Assembly: GCA_003162425.1 (NCBI GenBank)
Contig: PMOK01000169.1
Coordinates: 29,237 to 73,899, forward strand
DNA from: Bryobacterales bacterium
GTDB taxonomy: Bacteria; Acidobacteriota; Terriglobia; Bryobacterales; Bryobacteraceae
Reading direction: 5' to 3'
DNA length: 44,663 nt
A program made the position numbers and the translations under genes. Position 1 is the stretch's first letter. Each line of letters starts with the position of its first letter. The notes under the pieces are model-generated. The model was not told the DNA's origin, made no database searches, and saw only the letters and a list, made by a program, of their open reading frames with translations. This document shows positions 26,461 through 36,444 of the stretch, in pieces.

Positions 26461-26470
26461 ATGAGCGGGC
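26461..26470. promoter_or_regulatory. Shared decamer ATGAGCGGGC upstream of receptor 2
   Basis: This is identical to the decamer at 15886-15895. It lies 69 bp from the chosen receptor start, in the gap between response regulator 2 and receptor 2. Confidence 0.3.
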
Positions 26471-26490
26471 TAAAACTGGCGGCAGGCGGA

Positions 26491-27228
26491 CTACCAGTGC
26501 AGCAACTTCCGGACGCTGGCGGCTTGACGTTTACTAACCGTAAGTTGCTGCTGGTTACTCAGTGTGAGTAACCAACGCTGGCTGCTCAACGCGCTCATCT
26601 TTCGCACATGGTTGACATTTACAATGGCATTGCGGTGCACGCGGTGAAATGGAGAGTGGCGCAGGTGAGTTTCCAGGGCGCGGAGTGAATGCGAAGCAAG
26701 CAACCGACGTTTGGCGGTAATGATCCAGACCAACTCGCCCTCGGCCTGGAAGGCGAGGACTTCGTCGGCATCCAGAAGGAAATATTCTTCGCCGGCGCGG
26801 CCCACGATTTTGCGGCTCGGTTGGTCGCTGGAGGCGAGGTTGGCCAGGTGCTCGGCCACTTGAAGCGGCTTGCCGTGAAGAGCAGAGGCACGTTCCACGG
26901 CCTTGCGCAATCGGCTTTCGTTCACCGGCTTGAGAAGATAATCCACGGCGCCGGCTTCAAAGGCCTCCATGGCGTGCTGATCGAACGCAGTGACGATCAC
27001 GATGACCGGCAGCCGGCCACCTTTGAGATTTCGGACCACTTCGAAGCCGCCCATGACCGGCATCTGGAGGTCGAGGAAGACAAGGTCGGGCTGGAGGGTG
27101 GCGATTTGTTGTAAGGCCTGGCGGCCGTTTTCGGCTTCGCCGACTATTTGTACTTGGGGGAATTGTTCCAGTTCTTCACGGAGGACACGGCGTGCGATGG
27201 GTTCGTCATCGACGATGAGTGTCTTCAT
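26491..27228 (-). CDS. LytTR-family response regulator, cassette 2
   Basis: The 245-residue protein has a receiver domain (MKTLIVDDEPIARR; phosphoacceptor Asp53 in FLDLQMP; Thr in IVTAF; Lys in LLKPV) and a LytTR DNA-binding domain (RVHRNAIVNVNHVRKMSALSSQRW). It is highly similar to the regulator at 15995-16756, including the linker GRAGEEYFLLDADEVLAFQAEGELVWI. The histidine kinase 139 bp upstream on the same strand is its likely partner, and the receptor just downstream its likely target. Confidence 0.94.
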   Translation of the reverse strand: MKTLIVDDEPIARRVLREELEQFPQVQIVGEAENGRQALQQIATLQPDLVFLDLQMPVMGGFEVVRNLKGGRLPVIVIVTAFDQHAMEAFEAGAVDYLLKPVNESRLRKAVERASALHGKPLQVAEHLANLASSDQPSRKIVGRAGEEYFLLDADEVLAFQAEGELVWIITAKRRLLASHSLRALETHLRHSPFHRVHRNAIVNVNHVRKMSALSSQRWLLTLSNQQQLTVSKRQAASVRKLLHW

Positions 27229-27260
27229 GGTTTAAATGCGGCGCAGGTGGCGAAAACCAA

Positions 27261-27305
27261 GCGTCGGCATGAGTGCCGACGCGGCACGCTGAGAGCGTGC
27301 GCCAC
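27261..27305 (-). repeat. REP-like double hairpin with GTGG foot
   Basis: On the minus strand a GTGG foot is followed by stem GCACGCT/AGCGTGC (loop CTC) and stem GCGTCGGCA/TGCCGACGC (loop CTCA). It occupies the gap between the histidine kinase and its response regulator, where the hairpins could set different message levels. Confidence 0.85.
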
Positions 27306-27367
27306 GATTTGCTCACAAAGATCAACTTGCTCACAAACTTTAGGTGACAGAAAAGTGAGGCGTTGGT

Positions 27368-29239
<1,872 letters not shown>

Positions 29240-29281
29240 ACTACGATTGTAGCCTCGTCGGCGTTGCCTCCTCGCGTTCTT

Positions 29282-29310
29282 CGGTTATTCGGTTATTCGG
29301 TTATTCGGTT
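29282..29310. repeat. Octamer (CGGTTATT)n tandem array
   Basis: CGGTTATT occurs three times in perfect tandem, followed by a partial CGGTT, between the kinase and waaA-lpxK genes. Degenerate units of the same octamer occur at 32306-32337. Confidence 0.85.
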
Positions 29311-29345
29311 CGGTAGGTTGAGACGCTCTCCGGCGCTAGAGGCGA

Positions 29346-31730
29346 TCAGCTGGGCAGCTTTGATTTTATCAGGGACATCAGGCCGGCTTCATCATCTATT
29401 TGGATGCCGATTTTTAGCCAGTAAAGCTCTACTGAGGCGTCCATCAGAATTTCGCCCGCGCGCTCGGGCAGGTTTGCGGCGTCTTTTTCGGTGGTCAACA
29501 GGACGCTCGAGGAGTGCACCCGCGCCTGCGCCGCCAGCCGCTGCAGCTCAGTCCATTGGTAGCCGTGATGATCGCCAAACGTCCACGTGAAAACCGGCTG
29601 GATGCCTAGCGCTTTGAGGGTTTCCCAGAAGCTGGCGGGATTGGCCAATCCGCAAAAGGCTGCCAGCGGCCCTTCGGGAGGATGTCCAGGCTGGCCAGTT
29701 CTTTCGTTGACCCAGTAAAGCGGTTCCACGACGGCGCGGAATATGGGGGCGCGAGCGTTTAGGGCTTGCAATTGATTGCGTAGGCCGCGATATTCGCGCT
29801 CCGCAACGGTGCGCGTGATCACGAATGCATCGGCGCGGCGAAGAGCATTCAATGGTTCCCGGAGTCCCGCCAACGGAAAAACGGCGCCACCCGCGAACGG
29901 GTTCAACGCATCGATCAGAACGATGTCCAAATCCCGAGCCAGGCGCCAGTGTTGGAAGCCGTCGTCCAGCAGAAAAACGCCGGGATGGTACATCTCTTCG
30001 AGCAAGCTACCGGTCCACCAGCGGTCCGCGCCGATTCCAAGGTGCGCGTGGCCGGCACGGATGAAAGTCTGGGCCTCGTCTCCCGTCAAGCTGACCGGAA
30101 CGATCTCGCCGGCCTTCACCACCGCGCGCCGCGCGATGGATCTCCGCCTGTAGCCGCGCGTCAGGATGGCCGGATCGAGACCGGCTGCGCGCGTCCGCTC
30201 CGCCAGGTATTCCACCATCGGAGTCTTCCCCGCGCCACCCATCCCGATGCCGCCGACGCTGATCACCGGTGTGTTCAGGCGGCGCGCTTGGGCGCTATCC
30301 TTAAGTCGCTTTCCTTCGGTGACCGCCGTCCAGATTTTCGCGAGCAGCCATAGCAGCGGCCTGGACCAAGCGCCCGAAATCGAGCGAGGAACAGCCAGAT
30401 CCTGCCACTTCAGGATTTCAGTCACCGCTTTCTTGGTTGCTCCCCGGTGTTTGGCTATCAGTTGGGAGGCGCCGGCGCTCAGATCTTCGCGGAGCCTCGG
30501 GTCCCCAATCAGTTTTTCGATGGCGGGGGCCAATTCACTTGCGCCGGCGATCTCGAGCATGGCGTAATGCTCGCGAAAGTCTTCAGCAATGGCGGCGAAG
30601 TTCTCAAGATGCGGGCCGGTAACGATGGCGCGTCCGCAGGCGGCTGGTTCCAGCAGATTATGGCCTCCGCGGCGTGCGAGCGAGCCGCCCATGAACACCA
30701 CGTCGGCCAGTGAGAACAGGCCGGCGAGCTCGCCGATGGAATCGAGCAGAAGGACGCAGGGAAGCGCGAGCGCGGGATCCATCGCACTTCGCGATCGGAG
30801 CTGAAACCGGATTCCCGCGGCTTGCAATAACTGCTCGGCCACTTCAAAACGTTCGGGTTTGCGCGGCGCCAGGATGAGCAACAACTGCGGGTGCGACGGC
30901 GCCAGTTGCTGGAAGGCATCTAGCACGGCCTGGTCCTCATCGACATCGGCGGCGTCAATTCCGGGCATAGTGCTGGCGGCGATCCAGACCGTGGCCGGCC
31001 GCAATTTTTCCATTATTTCGCCGATCGGTTGAGGTGGATTGCTCCGCGCCGGTGGTGCATCGTACTTCAAATTTCCGAGAACTTTCACTTTCTCCGGCGC
31101 AGCGCCGAGCTGGATGTAGCGTGCCCGATCCGGCTCGCTCTGGGCGAAGATGGCATCCGGCCATTCGAGGACCTGCCGAAAGAACAAACTCCATCTGAGA
31201 TATTGCGGCAGAGCGCGGTTGGAGATGCGGCCGTTGACAATCACCAGGCTCGCTCCGGCGCGCTTGGCTTCGCGATACAGCACGGGCCAGATCTCGGTTT
31301 CGAGAATCACCACCACACTGGGCCGGATTCTACGCAATACTCTTCGGACCGCAAACGCGTAATCGATGGGCGCGTAAAACACGCGATCGGCCAAGCCATG
31401 CAGCTTATCTTTGGAGACATCGCGGCCGGCCACCGTTGTCATGGAAACATACAAGGGAAGGCTGGGGCAGCGTTCCCGCAACTCCCGGAGCACGGCTGCG
31501 CTCGAGATGATTTCGCCTACTGAAACCGCATGCAACCAAATGCCTCCGGCAGGCGTCGCTGGAGACGATATGGGTTGGCCGCCCAGGCGTTCGGGAAAGT
31601 GCCGCAAATAGCGCCGATCGCGCGCGCAACGATAAACGAAATAGAATACAAGCAGCGGGAACGCAATAACCCGGCATGCCCAATAAAGGAAATAAATGAG
31701 AGCGCTTTCGATTTGCCTGATCCTGTTCAT
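29346..31730 (-). CDS. waaA-lpxK: Fused Kdo transferase (WaaA/KdtA) and lipid A 4'-kinase (LpxK)
   Basis: The protein has 794 residues from the ATG at 31730. Residues 1-440 are a Kdo transferase: N-terminal membrane helix (ALIYFLYWACRVIAFPLLVFYFVYR), HAVSVGE with catalytic Glu73, LETEIWP (143-149) and GGSLARRGGHNLLEP (348-361). Residues about 455-794 are LpxK, with the P-loop GGIGMGGAGKTP (493-504), LTRGYRR and DDGFQHWRLARDLDIVLID. LpxK phosphorylates the disaccharide to lipid IVA, and WaaA then adds Kdo. The fusion therefore joins consecutive steps at the inner-membrane cytoplasmic face and shows the organism makes LPS. A TTG start at 31823 is rejected. The chosen start overlaps the start of the divergent gene by 35 bp and lacks a ribosome site. 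Confidence 0.93.
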   Translation of the reverse strand: MNRIRQIESALIYFLYWACRVIAFPLLVFYFVYRCARDRRYLRHFPERLGGQPISSPATPAGGIWLHAVSVGEIISSAAVLRELRERCPSLPLYVSMTTVAGRDVSKDKLHGLADRVFYAPIDYAFAVRRVLRRIRPSVVVILETEIWPVLYREAKRAGASLVIVNGRISNRALPQYLRWSLFFRQVLEWPDAIFAQSEPDRARYIQLGAAPEKVKVLGNLKYDAPPARSNPPQPIGEIMEKLRPATVWIAASTMPGIDAADVDEDQAVLDAFQQLAPSHPQLLLILAPRKPERFEVAEQLLQAAGIRFQLRSRSAMDPALALPCVLLLDSIGELAGLFSLADVVFMGGSLARRGGHNLLEPAACGRAIVTGPHLENFAAIAEDFREHYAMLEIAGASELAPAIEKLIGDPRLREDLSAGASQLIAKHRGATKKAVTEILKWQDLAVPRSISGAWSRPLLWLLAKIWTAVTEGKRLKDSAQARRLNTPVISVGGIGMGGAGKTPMVEYLAERTRAAGLDPAILTRGYRRRSIARRAVVKAGEIVPVSLTGDEAQTFIRAGHAHLGIGADRWWTGSLLEEMYHPGVFLLDDGFQHWRLARDLDIVLIDALNPFAGGAVFPLAGLREPLNALRRADAFVITRTVAEREYRGLRNQLQALNARAPIFRAVVEPLYWVNERTGQPGHPPEGPLAAFCGLANPASFWETLKALGIQPVFTWTFGDHHGYQWTELQRLAAQARVHSSSVLLTTEKDAANLPERAGEILMDASVELYWLKIGIQIDDEAGLMSLIKSKLPS

Positions 31731-32304
31731 GGCCGCGGCCGTGGCGTTAGCGGACAAGAAGGATGAAACCAAGTTTTCGCCCGGCCCTGTTTCGTCGTAT
31801 CCGAACCACCAGACCAACGACAAGGTAACTCTGGCGGCGGCTGCTTATGATTCTGAAGAACTGGCTCACACGGCATTTGGGAAATTGGACCCGAATAAGT
31901 ATGGCGTTCTGCCCGTTCTGGTCATCATCCAGAATGACACGGACCAAGCCTTGAAGTTGGAGCATGTGGAAGCGGAGTATACCGGCGCCGACAATCGGCA
32001 CGTGGAAGCCACGCCGTCGGAGGAGGTGCAGACTCTGGGTGGTCCGCGGAAGCAGCCTTCCATGGGGAATGGCAGCCCATTGCCGAAGTTGATGAAGCAC
32101 AAGAATCCGTTGAGCGCCTGGGAAATTGAGGGACGCGCGTTTGCGGCCAGAATGATTCCGCCGCACGAGTCAGCCAACGGGTTTTTCTATTTCCAGACCG
32201 AGCATCGGCGGGGAGCGAAGTTTTACCTGACCGGGATCAAGGTAGCTGCGACCGGTCAGGATATTTTATTCTTCGAAGTTGGGCTTGACAAGCCAGCCCG
32301 TTGA
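31696..32304 (+). CDS. Secreted hypothetical protein
   Basis: The 202-residue protein has a clear signal peptide (MRALSICLILFMAAAVALA, cleavage near residue 19). The ATG at 31696 has a good ribosome site (AAGGA, 7 bp upstream). The mature part is probably beta-rich: VLPVLVIIQNDTDQALKLEHVEAEY, then PPHESANGFFYFQTEHRRGAKFYLTGIKV. It resembles immunoglobulin-like exported proteins found in other Acidobacteria, but no named family is recognised. It is transcribed away from waaA-lpxK and shares 35 bp with that gene's start, so a link to the envelope is possible by position only. Confidence 0.78.
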   Translation: MRALSICLILFMAAAVALADKKDETKFSPGPVSSYPNHQTNDKVTLAAAAYDSEELAHTAFGKLDPNKYGVLPVLVIIQNDTDQALKLEHVEAEYTGADNRHVEATPSEEVQTLGGPRKQPSMGNGSPLPKLMKHKNPLSAWEIEGRAFAARMIPPHESANGFFYFQTEHRRGAKFYLTGIKVAATGQDILFFEVGLDKPAR

Positions 32305-32305
32305 T

Positions 32306-32337
32306 CGGTTGTTCAGTTATTCAGTTGCGCGGTTACG
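32306..32337. repeat. Degenerate octamer array at a convergent gene junction
   Basis: Four consecutive 8 bp units, CGGTTGTT, CAGTTATT, CAGTTGCG and CGGTTACG, are related to the CGGTTATT array at 29282. The array starts right after the stop of the secreted protein gene and reaches the stop of the cyclophilin gene. Confidence 0.6.
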
Positions 32338-33007
32338 GCAGGATCTTGGCCGTTTTGATCTTGTCCAACTGAGAGAAATTCTTGTCTAGATAGGCGTTGC
32401 CTTCGGATTCTATCTTGCTCGGCGATGGACCGTGGCCACCCATTTCCTGCATGTCGCCATAGCCGCCATAAAGCTTGTCGACGACGTCCATACCCTCGGT
32501 GACTTCGCCAAACGCAGCGAACCCTTGAGAGTCCAGGTTGCTGTTGTCTCTGAAGTTGATGAATACCTGCGAGGTGCGCGTGTTCGGCCCGGCCATTGCG
32601 TATGTGATCCTGCCGCGCTTATTACCTTGCTTCACGGGGTCGTCTCTGAGGTTGGCGTGCGCCCAGGCTGCCGCAATTTTCGGATTGCCCGGAATTCCGA
32701 ACTGCACCATGAAATTGGGAATTACGCGGAAGAACTCTGCGCCATCATAGAAGCCGTTCTTCACCAGAACGTAAAAGCGGTCCGCGCCGTTGGGCGCCCA
32801 GTCGCGATGGACTTCCACCACGAAATCGCCCTTGGTGGTGGTGAACTGCGCTTTGAAGTCGTCCGGCGCTTTGGCCTTGAGGGCTGCCGGGTTCAGTAGC
32901 GACGGCTTGGAACCCGGACCGCGCGGAGGTTCTTTGCCTCCTGGTTGGGGCTGCGCTAATGCCAGCAGGCTGGAACAGAGAAAGATGCTTACGTGGATCG
33001 TTTTCAT
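32333..33007 (-). CDS. Cyclophilin-type peptidyl-prolyl isomerase, exported
   Basis: The 224-residue protein has a signal peptide (residues 1-18, LLALAQ), so it should fold proteins in the periplasm. The cyclophilin domain (about 50-205) has FFRVIPNFMVQFG, where the catalytic Arg, Phe and Gln of FHRxxxxFMxQ are kept but His is Phe. It also has TSQVFINF and FAAFGEVTEGMDVVD. A Pro/Gly-rich linker (QPQPGGKEPPRGPGSKP) joins signal and domain. The start ATG at 33007 is convincing. It is divergent from the acyltransferase gene, with a REP-like hairpin between them. Confidence 0.93.
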   Translation of the reverse strand: MKTIHVSIFLCSSLLALAQPQPGGKEPPRGPGSKPSLLNPAALKAKAPDDFKAQFTTTKGDFVVEVHRDWAPNGADRFYVLVKNGFYDGAEFFRVIPNFMVQFGIPGNPKIAAAWAHANLRDDPVKQGNKRGRITYAMAGPNTRTSQVFINFRDNSNLDSQGFAAFGEVTEGMDVVDKLYGGYGDMQEMGGHGPSPSKIESEGNAYLDKNFSQLDKIKTAKILP

Positions 33008-33039
33008 AAAGCTCGATTATACTGAAACTCCCCGTGCTT

Positions 33040-33066
33040 GCGCCGATTGGCAATCGGCGCCCCACA
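33040..33066 (-). repeat. REP-like single hairpin with GTGG foot
   Basis: On the minus strand, GTGGG precedes a 10 bp perfect stem GCGCCGATTG/CAATCGGCGC with a 1 nt centre. It lies between the divergent cyclophilin and acyltransferase genes. Confidence 0.75.
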
Positions 33067-33124
33067 GCTCAAAACGTAACACCGCGGTAATTACGGATTC
33101 ACATTCGAGTGGTGTTATGGGCCC

Positions 33125-34909
33125 ATGCAGGATGCTTTTTCTACGCTATTCGGTCCGAAACTGCCCGCGCCGATCGAAGGCGCGTTGGAGCGGCTCCTGG
33201 TTCTGGATCGCTTCCAGAGCTTTTTTGACAGCCTGCGAAATAGCGACGGGGACCGGCCCATTCTGGAACGCACTCTGACCGCACTCAACGTGCATCCGCT
33301 GATTTCCGCTCGCGATCTCGCGCTGGTTCCCAAACAGGGACCCGTGGTGGCCGTCGCCAATCATCCCTTCGGGTTGATGGAAGGCGCGATTTTAGCCACC
33401 TTGCTTCGATCGGTTCGGGGGGACGTGAAGATCCTGGCCAACCATTTGTTATCCAATCTTCCCGGCTCCGCGGAACACTGCATTTTCGTGGATCCGTTCG
33501 GAGGCCCAGGCTCTGTTCACTCGAATCGGAAAGGCTTGAAGGAATCCATTGCCTGGCTCGAACGCGGCGGATTGCTGGCGGTATTCCCCGCCGGCGAGGT
33601 TGCTCATCTCAATCTGAAGGAAGGCGCGGTCACGGATCCGGAGTGGAACCGCAGCATCGCGCGGATCATTCGTCTCACTCGGGCGTCGGCCCTTCCCGTT
33701 TTCTTTCCTGGAGCGAATGGCGCCTGGTTTCAACTGCTCGGATTTCTACATCCCAAGGTGCGCACGACGCTGCTGGCGCATGAATTCCTGAATAAAACCA
33801 ACCGGACCATTGAGGTTCGTATCGGCAATCCCATCGCTCCCGCCAAGCTCGGTACTTATCAGGACGATGTGGCTTTGACGCGCTATCTGAGACATCGCAC
33901 CTACATGCTGCAGGGCCGTCAAGCCCCGGCGGCCGAAGCGCAGAAAACGAGTTCGGAGCCGGTGGCAGAGCCGGTATTGAGTGAACTGATCGCCGCAGAC
34001 GTGGCGAAACTTTCGCCGGACCGAACGCTGGTGGATTCCGGGGAGTTCGCGGTTCTGCTGGCCAAAGCGGCCGAGATACCGAATGCATTGTGTGAAATCG
34101 GCCGGCTTCGCGAACTTACTTTCCGCGAGATCGGGGAGGGCACCGGCAAATCTATCGATCGCGATGTTTTCGACGATCATTACTGGCACCTGTTTGTGTG
34201 GCACAAAGAGCAACGCAAGATCGTGGGGGCGTACCGATTGGGGCCTTCGGATGAGATCTTGCCGCGCGCGGGAGTGAAGGGTTTCTACACCAGCAGCCTG
34301 TTCCATTGGAACCGGTCCTTTCTCGATCGGACTGGTCCGGCGCTTGAGCTGGGGCGTTCCTTCGTCCGATCGGAATACCAGAAGTCCTATGCGCCGCTGT
34401 TGCTGCTGTGGAAAGGCATTGGACAGTTCTTGGTGCGAAATCCCCGCTATCGGGTGCTCTTTGGGCCGGTGAGCATCAGCAACAAATACACCATGGCTTC
34501 GCGCCGGCTCATGGTGACGTACCTGAATGCTTTTCGCCGATCGTCGGAGCTGGCGCCGCTGGTGCGGGCTCGCAATCCCTTCCGCCAGACTCCTTTCTGG
34601 TTGATCAACAGGTCGACCAGAGAGATGGTGGGCGCCGCGGAATGGGACATCGAAGACCTCTCGACGCTGGTGGCCGATGTGGAGACTGACCGGAAAGGAG
34701 TGCCGGTTCTGCTGCGACAGTATTTGAAACTGGGCGGGGAATTGGTGGCCTTCAACGTAGACAGGAAGTTCTCCAATGCCTTGGATGGCTTGATTGTGGT
34801 GGATCTTGGCAAGACGGACCCGCGCCTGGTGGAGCGTTATTTGGGGAAAGAAGGGGCAGCGGCGTTCGCGAAAGATGGAACGCCGCCCAACCAAGCCGCG
34901 TATCCATAG
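33125..34909 (+). CDS. Bifunctional aminolipid acyltransferase (PlsC-like domain fused to OlsB-like GNAT domain)
   Basis: The 594-residue protein has an N-terminal lysophospholipid acyltransferase domain: NHPFGLMEG (residues 79-87, the variant of NHxxxxD seen in ornithine/glycine-lipid enzymes) and FPAGEVAHL. The C-terminal half (about 310-580) matches the hemolysin-like N-acyltransferase fold of OlsB/GlsB: VGAYRLGPSDEIL, ELGRSFVRSEYQKSYAPLLLLWKGIGQFL, GPVSISNKY. OlsB-type domains attach a 3-hydroxy fatty acid to the amino group of ornithine, glycine or similar. PlsC-type domains add the second, ester-linked chain. Together they would make a complete phosphate-free aminolipid. The order is O-acyl then N-acyl, opposite to bacterial OlsF. 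The amino-acid substrate is not predictable. Confidence 0.85.
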   Translation: MQDAFSTLFGPKLPAPIEGALERLLVLDRFQSFFDSLRNSDGDRPILERTLTALNVHPLISARDLALVPKQGPVVAVANHPFGLMEGAILATLLRSVRGDVKILANHLLSNLPGSAEHCIFVDPFGGPGSVHSNRKGLKESIAWLERGGLLAVFPAGEVAHLNLKEGAVTDPEWNRSIARIIRLTRASALPVFFPGANGAWFQLLGFLHPKVRTTLLAHEFLNKTNRTIEVRIGNPIAPAKLGTYQDDVALTRYLRHRTYMLQGRQAPAAEAQKTSSEPVAEPVLSELIAADVAKLSPDRTLVDSGEFAVLLAKAAEIPNALCEIGRLRELTFREIGEGTGKSIDRDVFDDHYWHLFVWHKEQRKIVGAYRLGPSDEILPRAGVKGFYTSSLFHWNRSFLDRTGPALELGRSFVRSEYQKSYAPLLLLWKGIGQFLVRNPRYRVLFGPVSISNKYTMASRRLMVTYLNAFRRSSELAPLVRARNPFRQTPFWLINRSTREMVGAAEWDIEDLSTLVADVETDRKGVPVLLRQYLKLGGELVAFNVDRKFSNALDGLIVVDLGKTDPRLVERYLGKEGAAAFAKDGTPPNQAAYP

Positions 34910-34911
34910 GC

Positions 34912-35280
34912 ATGAAAAGAACTGTGTGTTGTCTTCTGCTTTCAGTGGTCAGCCTGTTAGCCGACGTCACTGGCAAATGGTCCGGCAGTTTCGACGTTAC
35001 AGGCCCCGATGGCGAGACCAAAGCCGACACTGCGTTCCTGAATCTCAAACAAGACGGCGGGAAGATCACTGGGACCGCCGGTCCTAACGAAGAGCACCAG
35101 TTCGATATCAAGACCGGCAAAATCGAGGGCGACAAGATCGCGTTGGAGGTGGTGCTGGAGGATGGGAATGTATTGACGTTCGATCTGGCTCTGGCCGCCG
35201 ATCACATCAAGGGCGATGTCAAGGGTCAGATGGGGGATGAAAAGATGACGGCGAAGCTGGATGTGACGCGAGTGAAGTAG
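34912..35280 (+). CDS. Small secreted hypothetical protein
   Basis: The 122-residue protein starts 2 bp after the acyltransferase stop, so the two are probably co-transcribed and translationally coupled. Residues 1-17 are a signal peptide (MKRTVCCLLLSVVSLLA). The mature protein opens DVTGKWSGSFDVTGPDG and alternates short beta strands (FLNLKQDGGKITGTAGP, DGNVLTFDLALAADHIKGDVKGQM). This is the small beta-barrel-like family common among exported acidobacterial proteins. There is no catalytic motif. The role in lipid or envelope biology is inferred from the neighbour only. Confidence 0.78.
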   Translation: MKRTVCCLLLSVVSLLADVTGKWSGSFDVTGPDGETKADTAFLNLKQDGGKITGTAGPNEEHQFDIKTGKIEGDKIALEVVLEDGNVLTFDLALAADHIKGDVKGQMGDEKMTAKLDVTRVK

Positions 35281-35325
35281 GGCAAGTTTCCGACTTGCCT
35301 GGACAAGCCGGAGGCTTGTCCTACA
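35281..35325 (-). repeat. REP-like double hairpin with GTAG foot at a convergent junction
   Basis: On the minus strand, GTAG is followed by stem GGACAAGCC/GGCTTGTCC (35301-35321, loop TCC) and stem GGCAAGT/ACTTGCC (35281-35299). It fills the whole 40 bp between two convergent genes and may terminate both. The TAG of GTAG is the mqnE stop codon. Confidence 0.85.
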
Positions 35326-36439
35326 CCAATACGGTGAATGCCGTCTCGGTACGCGTCACCGGCCGGTATAGCGTGTCGCGCTCTACTGGTTCGCGGCCGG
35401 CTTCGCGGATCAGCCGCAGCAGTTCACCACGCCTGAGGCCTTGGCTGGTGGTGGCGCCGGCGTCGTGGTAGATCTTTTCCTCCACCACTGTCCCGTCCAG
35501 ATCGTCAGCGCCGAAGCGTTGGGCGATCTGCGCGATCCGGGGCGTCATCATGATCCAGTAGGCCTTGATGTGCTCGATGTTATCCAGCATCAGGCGCGCT
35601 ACGGCGATCATTTTCAGATCCAGAAATCCGGTGGTGGTTGCGACATGTTCGAGCGCGGTGTTGGCGGGGTGAAACGCGAGCGGAATGAAAGTCTGAAAGC
35701 CGCCGGTATCGTCCTGAAGAGCGCGCAGCTTCACCAGGTGGTCCACACGATCCTCTTCGTTTTCGATGTGGCCGTACAGCATGGTGCAGTTGGATTTCAA
35801 TCCTAGCTGGTGCGCCGTGCGAGCCACCTCCAGCCACTGGGCGCCATCGATCTTGTGATCGCAGATGATGCGGCGCACGCGTTCGTTGAAGATTTCGGCG
35901 CCTCCGCCGGGCAGGGAATCGACACCAGCATCCATCAGCCGCGCGAGTGTCTCTCGAATGGAGAGCTTGGCGCGCTGCGCCAGATAGGCAACTTCCACCA
36001 TGGTGAAGGCCTTCAGATGGACCTCCGGGAAGCGCTGCTTTAATCCGCGCAGCATTTCGCAATACCAGTCCAGCGTGAGTTCAGGATGCAATCCGCCCAC
36101 GATGTGAAACTCGGTGACGGCTTCCGACCAACCTTCGCCGGCGCGATGCCAGACCTCTTCGAGCGACCAGGTGTAGGCTTTCGGGTCCTTGGCGCGCTTG
36201 CCGAACGCGCACAATTTGCAGCTGGCCACGCAGACATCGGTGGGATTGATGTGGCGGTTCACGTTGAACCAGGTCACGTTGCCGTGCATTCGCTCGCGAA
36301 CCAGATTCGCCATGTAGCCGGCGGCCAGAATGTCGGAGGTGCGATAAAGCGCCAGGCCGTCGTCGAAGTCCAGGCGGGCGCCAGCCTGGACCTTTTCTAA
36401 AATCGGAAGCAAACGACGATCTTCAATGTGAATGTGCAT
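35321..36439 (-). CDS. mqnE: Aminodeoxyfutalosine synthase (radical SAM)
   Basis: The 372-residue enzyme of the futalosine menaquinone pathway joins chorismate-derived 3-enolpyruvylbenzoate to the adenosyl group. The radical SAM cluster motif is CVASCKLC (Cys70, Cys74, Cys77). The blocks VTEFHIVGGLHPELTLDWYCEML and HLKAFTMVEVAYLA fit MqnE better than MqnC, whose equivalent contains LQGG. It lies 5 bp downstream of mqnP on the same strand, so both are in one operon. The other mqn genes are outside the window. Menaquinone would be the electron carrier for the succinate dehydrogenase encoded at 2780-6250. The stop codon falls on the edge of a REP-like repeat. Confidence 0.93.
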   Translation of the reverse strand: MHIHIEDRRLLPILEKVQAGARLDFDDGLALYRTSDILAAGYMANLVRERMHGNVTWFNVNRHINPTDVCVASCKLCAFGKRAKDPKAYTWSLEEVWHRAGEGWSEAVTEFHIVGGLHPELTLDWYCEMLRGLKQRFPEVHLKAFTMVEVAYLAQRAKLSIRETLARLMDAGVDSLPGGGAEIFNERVRRIICDHKIDGAQWLEVARTAHQLGLKSNCTMLYGHIENEEDRVDHLVKLRALQDDTGGFQTFIPLAFHPANTALEHVATTTGFLDLKMIAVARLMLDNIEHIKAYWIMMTPRIAQIAQRFGADDLDGTVVEEKIYHDAGATTSQGLRRGELLRLIREAGREPVERDTLYRPVTRTETAFTVLV

Positions 36440-36444
36440 CTGGC

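Noticed and set aside
35321..36439. MqnC (cyclic dehypoxanthinyl futalosine synthase) instead of MqnE
   Set aside because: The HIVGGLHPELTLDWY and HLKAFTMVEV blocks fit MqnE, and the LQGG block of MqnC is missing.
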